Shown here one piece after another: positions 57,004-64,000 of a DNA stretch of 64,000 bases. A program made the translations under genes and the position numbers. Below the pieces are notes generated by a model. The model was not told the DNA's origin. It did no database searches and worked only from the letters and a program-made list of their open reading frames with translations. Within the stretch, counting starts at the first letter, position 1. Every line of letters starts with the position of its first letter. This DNA comes from Salvator merianae (taxonomy: Eukaryota > Chordata > Lepidosauria > Squamata > Teiidae), in contig QVOM02000112.1 in the NCBI GenBank assembly GCA_003586115.2, positions 107,844,701 through 107,908,700 on the forward strand, written 5' to 3'.

Positions 57004-57331
57004 AGTTTTTCGCCCAGAGGGTCATCGGTCTATGGAATTTACTACCAGAAGAGGTGGTGATAGCAATCTGCCTGAATAGCTTTAAGAAAGGATTGGACAG
57101 GTCAGGTGTATCAATGGCTACTAGAATGGATGCCTGAGTACTGCCTCCAGGTTGAAGAGACAGGCAGCATGCCTCTAAAGGCCATTTGCAGGAAGTCAAA
57201 AGGAGGAGAAGGTTTTGTCTTGGTCTTCTGCTTGAGAATGCCCAGAAGCAATTGGTGGGCCACTGTGTGAGACAGGATGCTGGACTAGATGGTCCATGGT
57301 CCAGTTCAGCAGGGCTCCTCTTATGTTCTTA
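57004..57331 (+). mobile_element. CR1/L3-type LINE 3' end
   Basis: Encodes a decayed MEFTTRRGG-like stretch (CTATGGAATTTACTACCAGA), then GGACTAGATGGTCCATGG and CTCCTCTTATGTTCTTA at the end. It interrupts a foldback element that starts at 56645. Confidence 0.65.
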
Positions 57332-58599
57332 CGACCAGGATAGAACCCTTGTGGTTAGCAAGGGACTACTCTATTTGGATGTCCAGCTTCCATATTATGA
57401 TGCCAAGATGTGCATCACTGAAAAGTCTGGATGTGCCACTTTATGCAAATGAGGAGGGACATTCATGCACAGTACCAGGCTAGGGCCTCCATTTGAAATA
57501 GTTATTAGGATCTAATAATAGATAACAAAGGCAGAGCTATGTTTTAGCTAGCAGCTTGCACACTACAGCCATAGAATAAGATGGGAGTGAACCTGAAGTG
57601 AAGGTTAGGAAGGTAGGAAGGTGAGATGAACTCCAGATCTGCACTTCCTGTTGCACAACTTGAAACAGAGTTTGTGCATGAGACAAATTCAGACCACACA
57701 AACTGTGGTCTTTCATGCAGATACTGCCTGGCTGCATACAAATTCCCAATCCTGTGTTTGCTGATGTTGCAGGTATTTTACGCTGCCTTACAGCAGCTGG
57801 GTCTGGGGAGCCATTACTCAGTTGTCTCTGAACTGGGCTCCAAGATCAATTATGATGCTGGTTCAGAATAAGAGTAAAAAACCATTCCACATACTTCCAT
57901 CCCTTCTACCAGCTTCTGCTTCAAACTGCCAGTGCCATGACCTTTGCAATTTTATAACTGTTCAGTGCAATCTACACTTTAAAACGTAGATCTGTTCCCC
58001 AATTATAGTTTAAACCCTATGCAGAAGGAAAGGCACACTGGTCCTAAACATCACAACTCTACTTGCTGCAGCTTTCTGGCTTCAAAGACTCCTGACAAAT
58101 CCCTGGTTAGCCCCTTGCCATTGTACTTGCACCACCCACCACCCACTACCAGTTATTACTATTCTTTTTTATTGTGCTTCAGTTTCTTTTCTTAAAGACT
58201 AGGGATGCCCAACATGCAGCACAAGGCCACATGGGGTTCTCAGAGTAGCTGGTCAGTCTATGCCATTTCTATTCTGCATATAATGAAAACAACCCAGTTT
58301 TGAATTTTCCTAGCCCCAGGCATATACCAATCAGGTTTTGCAAAATCTTGTCATTTGCTGTTTTGTGTGTTGATTTTGTGTATGGAACTCGAGGTGGTAC
58401 ACAAGGGGTTTCCAAGTGCCTTCCCATCAGCGCTGGCCAGGGCCAGTCTGGCTTACCTTCAGCAAAGTGACAACGTCATGCTTCCTACGTATTCATAAGT
58501 CACCCCACAGGTTAAAATGCAGGACATTCTGTGCATTCCCAGGAAATCATTAAGACAGAGAGTGAATTTTTGTTCGTACTTTACAAGTAAATTCCACTG
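57332..58599. other. Stretch before the L1 3' end, nothing recognised
   Basis: No gene or clear repeat recognised; 58575-58607 resembles the short AGTAAATTCCACTGAA-type reptile repeat next to the L1 tail. Confidence 0.45.
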
Positions 58600-58829
58600 A
58601 AATTAATGATTTTTTTAAAAAAAATTATTAATTTTTTTTATAACAACATAAAGAAATACAACATATAGTGTTCCCCTCCCAAAAAAATACATTGAAAAAG
58701 AAACAAACAATAACTACCCCACCACACACTCTACCAAACTACCCCTTAGGCACATTGGTTGACGACTTTAGATTACTTCTTCCATCTTCTTCCACCTTCT
58801 TTTTAGCTGAACCAAAGAGTCAGTCTTAT

Positions 58830-61800
58830 TATTTATTTTCTTATTTCATCTGGCGCTTGGGGTCTCATTGAAAAATACAATAAGTCTTTCCATTTTTCCT
58901 CTGTTTTAAAAAGCAATTTCATACCTTGACTTTTAAGTCTCATTTCCCGCATTTTATCAAATCTATATTGTTCCATTAAATACCAGTTACTTAATGTCCA
59001 TTTTGTACTCTCACTCCATCCCAATACAATTGTTGATTGCACTGCCAATATCATTTGAGCAAATAAATACTGTTTTTCCTCGCTTATTCTCCCTGATGTC
59101 GCTTCAAAAAAAAAACTAGTTCAGGTGATAAATTCAAATTTAAATTTAAAATATCATTAAGTTAATTCGGAATAACTATCCAAAACAATTTTATAATATC
59201 ACATTCACACCAAAGGTGGAAGTATGTACCTCTATGTCCACGCCCATGCCAGCATTGTGGTGACATCATGGGCATCATAAGTGCTAATTGTGCTGGCATC
59301 CTATACCATCTATAAATTATTTTAAGGACCATCTCTTGTACCCTATTATTCTTTAAATCATTAATTTTCTTCATTTTTTCCCCAACATTTTCCCTCGTAA
59401 TATTAATATCTGACTGCCATATTTGAAACATGCTTTCCATTATTTTGTTCTTTTGATTTGTTAATAAGCCATATATTTTACTCCCTATACCTTTTGACCC
59501 CTTCATATATTCTTCCAATATTTCCTATATCTCTGTCAATTATCTGTAGATCAATAAATGTATGTTATTAGTTACCGACCAGTTTCTCAAAGAAGTATAA
59601 GTTAGCCATCTTCTCCCCAGAACCTGTTTTATTTCCTGTTCCCACCATTCCCCTCTAACATTACATAGATCCTTTAAATATTTAAACCCATTTTCCTTTA
59701 ATTGGTATAATAATCTTTCTTCCATCACCTCTTGATCCTTATTTATATATTCAATAGTTGTATATTTTGATATCTGTGGTGCTAGTTTCTGTTGATAGGT
59801 TCTCCAAATTTCCATAACTTGTTTCAACGGTCCCTATAATCCTCTATATTTTCTCTCTGGCATTTTACCCTACATTAAACTACTATTCTCTAAATTATGT
59901 ATCTTTTTCTCTATTTTTACCCAGTTTTCTTCAGTTTTCTTCAGTTTTAACTTCTTATTAATTTTTTTATTTGAAAAGCCACATAATATTTCTCCAGAGT
60001 GGGAATAGACCACCCTCCCTCCTGAATTTCCATATTTAATACCATTTTTCTCAATCTTGGCCATTGTGTATTAAATATCCAATTATTTATCTTACTATCC
60101 CATTGTTTGAATATCCTAAAACTTACTTTTTCAGATAATACTTGAAATAAATACAAAATCCTTGGGATAATAAACATTTTCACCAATCGTATTCTAGATA
60201 GTATGGACATTACCTTAGTTTTTTAATTTTTCAACTGTTCCTTAACTTTCTTCCATACCTGTCTATAATTTTCATAAAATAATTTATTATTATTTGTTGT
60301 AAGAATTACCCCTAGATACTTCATCTTTTTCACTCCAAATTTTAATCCAGATAATCTTCTTACTTCGATCTGCTCCTGAGGTGGGGTATTAAGAAACATT
60401 ATCTCTGATTTGGTTATATTTACTTTTAATACTGACATTTGAGTAAACTTTTCTAAAGTACTTCTAATTGCTACTACCATTTCCCTAGGTGTTTGGGTGA
60501 TTATCAGTGCATCATCTGCAAATAAATTTATTTTAACTTCTTCCCCTTTAACCTTATAACCCTGCCACTTATTACCCTGTCTAATCTCATTGGTGAATGG
60601 TTCCATTGCCAAAGCAAATAGTAGAGGAGAAAGGGGACAACCCTGCTTTGTCCTATTAAGTATTCTAATCTGCCTTGAACTAATTCCATTTATTTTAACA
60701 TATGCTGTGGAACCCTCATATAAATGTTTAATTACTTCACAAAATTTATCCCCCATATTGAACTTTTGACATACATTATATAAATATTGGTAATTCACTG
60801 AGTCAAATGCCTTCATCACGTCTAATTTCAAAATTCCTACTTTTTTATTGTATTTTTTAGCATGATAAATGACATCAATTAAATTTCTTATAGGGTCACC
60901 AATATATCTATTCTTAATGAACCCATATTGATCCTCCTTTATTATTTTTGGAATAATTTCCTCTAACCTTTTGGTCAAAACCTTGGTAAATATTTTATAA
61001 TCCTGATTTGACAAACTAATTGGTTGATAAGAGCCAGAGTCTACTGGACTTTTGAGGTTTTAATATTGTAATTATTTCTATCTTATTCCAAGAATCTGGT
61101 TTTAATCTATTATTTAATATATCATTAAAAAGAATTTGCATCTGAGGTACTAGCAGTTTTATAAAGTTTTTTATAGAAAATAGCTGTAAATCCATCAGGA
61201 TCTGGAGACTTAACAGGTTTTAGACCCTGAATTACCTCTTCTATTTCCCACTGGGTTATATCTGCATTTAACCTCACCTTCTGCTCTTCTGTTAATTTTC
61301 TATCAATAGTCCATACAAAGTCTTGAATTCTATCTCCCTTATATAAATTTTTGTAATATTTAGCCATTATTTCTACTATTTCCTTATTCTTAACCTTTAT
61401 TTCTCCCTCTAAATTTTGTAATTTATTAATTATCCTTTTTTCCTTTTTCTTCCTCATAATTTTTGAGATCCTTTTCATTGCTTGTATATCCCAGTATAAC
61501 ATAATTTTCTAAATCTTTTTTATTTTTCACCCAGTCTTGCCTGTTTCCTTTTGTCTTATTTTGTATATATTTCAACTGTGACTCCTTTACTTTATTTAAT
61601 ACTTCCCTATTTCATTTCCATATTCTTCTTTGTAAAATCCCCAATGATATACACTGCCCTCTAATTGTTGCTTTAAAAGCATCCCATAATACATTTTCTG
61701 ACATTCCTTGAGTTTTATTTTCTATAAAAAATAATTCTATTTCCCTTTTCAATCCCTCCTTATACATATCATTTTCTAAAATCCTGGATCAAATCTCCAA

Positions 61801-62477
61801 TTTTTGCATGGTTCATCTCCTAATTTCATCTACATAATTATTGGGGCATGGTCTGACAACCAAATTTGTTCTGTATATATATTTTCAATTTGAAGGCTAT
61901 TTGCTTGGTTCATGACAAAAAAATCTATATTAGTGAACTTTTTATGCCTCCCTGACCAAAATGTCGAGGGAGGTATTCCTGCATTCACCTTTTCATAACA
62001 TTCTATCAAATTCCATCTACTAATATTCCGGTTTCATATATCAAAATTAAAATCACCTGCTAAAATCAAGCTTCCTTCATAGAAACTCATTAATTTAATT
62101 ATTGTACTAACAAAAAAGGTTTTTTGATTTCTATTAGGAACATAGACAGTGGCAAATGTTACTTTAGAACCATCCAGTAACCCCTTAACAAAAACATATC
62201 TACCTTCCTTATCTTTTCTCATTTCCTGTAGTTCGAAGTTAACATTATCCTTAATCATTATTGCTACTCCTCTAGAACTGCTAGTACCTCCAGAATCATA
62301 TATTTGTGACCAACCAGAAAAATTGAGTTTTATTTCATCCCTTCCCCTCCTCCAGTGAGTTTCCTGTAGTAGTAAAATAACAACATTACACTGTTTCAGT
62401 AACTTATATAATCTGAAGCATTTCATATTTGATCCCAAACTATTTACATTTATAGACATTATTTTCATACTGTCCAT
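58830..62477 (-). pseudogene. L1 ORF2 (endonuclease and reverse transcriptase), broken
   Basis: From the N-terminus: an APE-type endonuclease (MSINVNSLGS, LLLQETHWRR, LILAGDFNFD) at 62477-62034, a gap with frame changes, a pre-RT segment (QGLKPVKSPDPDGFTAIFYK) near 61220, then the reverse transcriptase at 61014-60223 with DQYGFIKNRY, LDVMKAFDSVN, GCPLSPLLFALAMEPF and the catalytic FADDALI (near 60510-60525). The C-terminal Cys region (CWHGRGHRGTYFHLW) is near 59220, and the end (SNWYLMEQYRFDKMREMRLK) near 58930. At least six breaks separate these parts. Confidence 0.9.
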
Positions 62478-63129
62478 ATCCTTTTAAAATTATTTTCACT
62501 GACCCATCATTTGATCCAGCTATAAAACTTTTGTTGTCTTCCCATGTGCCTACTGTGATCCCTACCCCTACTACATCTCCCCCCCATGTGAGAAAAAAAA
62601 AGACAATTTAAATAAAACTGTCATTGGTGGGGAGAAAAAAAGATATATAAGCGGACACTGAGCCCCCCGTCCCATTTCCCTCTTGCTCATATTAGTAAAA
62701 TATTTATCAATATACTTCTAAATAAACTTTTCTTCCAGTTTCTCTGCTTTGAAGTATTTAGCCCTATTTTAAATGTTCCACCTTAAATAGTCTACTTTAA
62801 ACACTCTTCCTTAAAAAGAAGTAAAGTTATTCTGGCCACATACTTTCACTCTTCATTATCTAATTGTTATATACACAAATTTTACTCTCTGCCATCTTAA
62901 CTTCACTTTTCCCAACCATAACCCTCCCACTAAAATAATATAAAGTACACTATTTTAACAAAACAACAACTATCAAAATACAATCATTTTTTAGCTATTT
63001 ACTCATAGTTCTTAACTTTCAAGCATTTTAAAAAAAAAACATAAAAGAAGAGGAAAAGAGAAACCATGAAAAAAAAATAAAAAATATAAAGAAAGAAGAC
63101 CATGTAAATTATATGCACATAAATCATGA

Positions 63130-64000
63130 ACTATGTCTCCTTAGCTAGTTTAGCTTTCTGCCGTTTCTCTACCCTTTGAGCTCATTCTAATTTCTTGGCT
63201 TCTTCTTTTTTATTTCTCAGCTCAGCCATTCTCTTCTCCAGGTCTCTTAATTCCTCCTCCTCCTCCTCCCCAAATTTAGGTAGTATTGATCCTTCAGGTA
63301 ATGTTTCATCTGGCAAAGCTGGCATAGATGCTGGAGTGGATGATCTCGAGGCACTTCCAGAAGCTTCTTCTCCCTCCTCTTCAAAATTCAAACCCAGCTG
63401 TCTCAATAATCTTGCTCCCTCTTTTCTCTTGCCTTGTAGATTCTGTTATCTTGAAAAATCACTATCACAGTGGGAAAACTCCAGCTGAATTTTATCGAGT
63501 TCATAACCAGAATTCTTGAGATTGGTCGGAGGTGTTGGCACTCTCTAAGAGTTTCTGGACAAATATCAGGAAAAACCCTCACAAACTGCTAAAAACATAA
63601 TTCCTTAATGGACCTCAGTTTCTTAAGAGCATAGTCTCTTTTACTCTCTCTTGCAAATGCAATCACCACACCTCTAGGGTTTTTGTCATTTAAAAACAAT
63701 GGTTTATATACTCTATGAATTCTTTCAATATCTTCCTCTTTGATATCAACTTGCAAGTTTGAAAACCAGTCTAGATTTTTTTGCTTTAGATCTTGTTTAT
63801 TTATAGACTCTGGCATGTCTTTAATTTTCAAATTCTTATGTCTTTGGCGATTAGAATTCTCAGTGATTCTATAACTCATCATTTTGACTTTTTCTTCAAG
63901 GCTTAACACTCTCTGTAAATCTGCTTTCCGTTTGATTGTTTGAGCATTTTGTTCTGCTTTTTGTTTAGCAACCTCTGCAGTTTCTTTTACTTGTTTTTGG
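63130..64000 (-). pseudogene. L1 ORF1 (RNA-binding protein), broken and cut by the window edge
   Basis: Minus-strand 63909-63589 reads NLKIKDMPESINKQ, then EEDIERIHRVYKPLF and PRGVVIAFARESKRDYALKK, the RRM region of L1 ORF1p. After a stop, another frame continues with a C-terminal-domain-like stretch (FPDICPETL; KFSWSFPTVIVIF) and an acidic, coiled tail (EEEEEELRDLEKRMAELRNK) that is unusual for the end of ORF1p. The N-terminal coiled coil lies outside the window. Confidence 0.75.

Larger units (their letters stand above)
58600..64000 (-). mobile_element. L1 LINE, nearly full length, decayed, runs off the window
   Basis: Read on the minus strand, the order is ORF1 (64000 and beyond to about 63130), an inter-ORF region, ORF2 (about 62477 to 58830) and a short 3' UTR ending near 58600 in A-rich sequence. 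ORF2 spans about 1,215 codons, close to the family's 1,250-1,280. Stops and frameshifts break both frames, so the copy is inactive as it stands. Confidence 0.9.

Overview
The window looks like nuclear DNA of a squamate reptile (a lizard or close relative). It holds two vertebrate connexin genes. The rest carries a squamate-type repeat load: CR1/L3, L2, BovB/RTE and L1 retrotransposons, a tRNA-headed SINE whose body carries a block I know from squamate SINEs, MIR-like SINEs, and several families of short foldback DNA transposons. No bacterial, viral or organellar genes were seen.

Only two protein-coding genes can be supported, both on the + strand and each with its whole reading frame in one exon. 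The first (20075-20758) is a beta connexin best matched to GJB2 (connexin 26). The second (47414-48925) is GJA3, the lens connexin called Cx46 in mammals and Cx56 in chicken. Their order and orientation fit the conserved amniote GJB6-GJB2-GJA3 cluster; GJB6 is not in the 20 kb upstream of GJB2. Each coding exon starts at a splice acceptor 17-19 bases before its ATG. Each is preceded by a GC-rich, CpG-rich block with a good splice donor (15225 for GJB2, 35846 for GJA3). I read these as promoter plus non-coding exon 1, giving introns of about 4.8 and 11.5 kb.

Layout: 1-14.8 kb is repeat-rich upstream flank (two U6 snRNA pseudogenes, a BovB copy split by a foldback element, CR1/L3 and L2 remnants, an unclassified repeat family). 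14.8-20.8 kb is GJB2, whose intron contains a Penelope-like remnant between inverted arms and a 297-base near-perfect foldback. 20.8-35.2 kb is intergenic with nested transposons. 35.2-48.9 kb is GJA3, with transposon insertions reaching to within about 70 bases of its coding exon. 49-58.6 kb is its 3' flank. 58.6-64 kb is a decayed L1 on the minus strand that runs off the window.

Most notable observations: (1) the connexin 26 has Asn at position 2 and Glu-Thr at 41-42, the sites known to set voltage-gating polarity, where it resembles connexin 32 rather than mammalian connexin 26; (2) a Harbinger-like foldback family has inserted into recognisable older transposons, so its boundaries and 3-base target duplications can be read directly; (3) a Penelope-type GIY-YIG remnant is bracketed by inverted repeats. 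I found no previously undescribed multi-gene system. Comparisons with named proteins and repeat families are from memory, without database searches.
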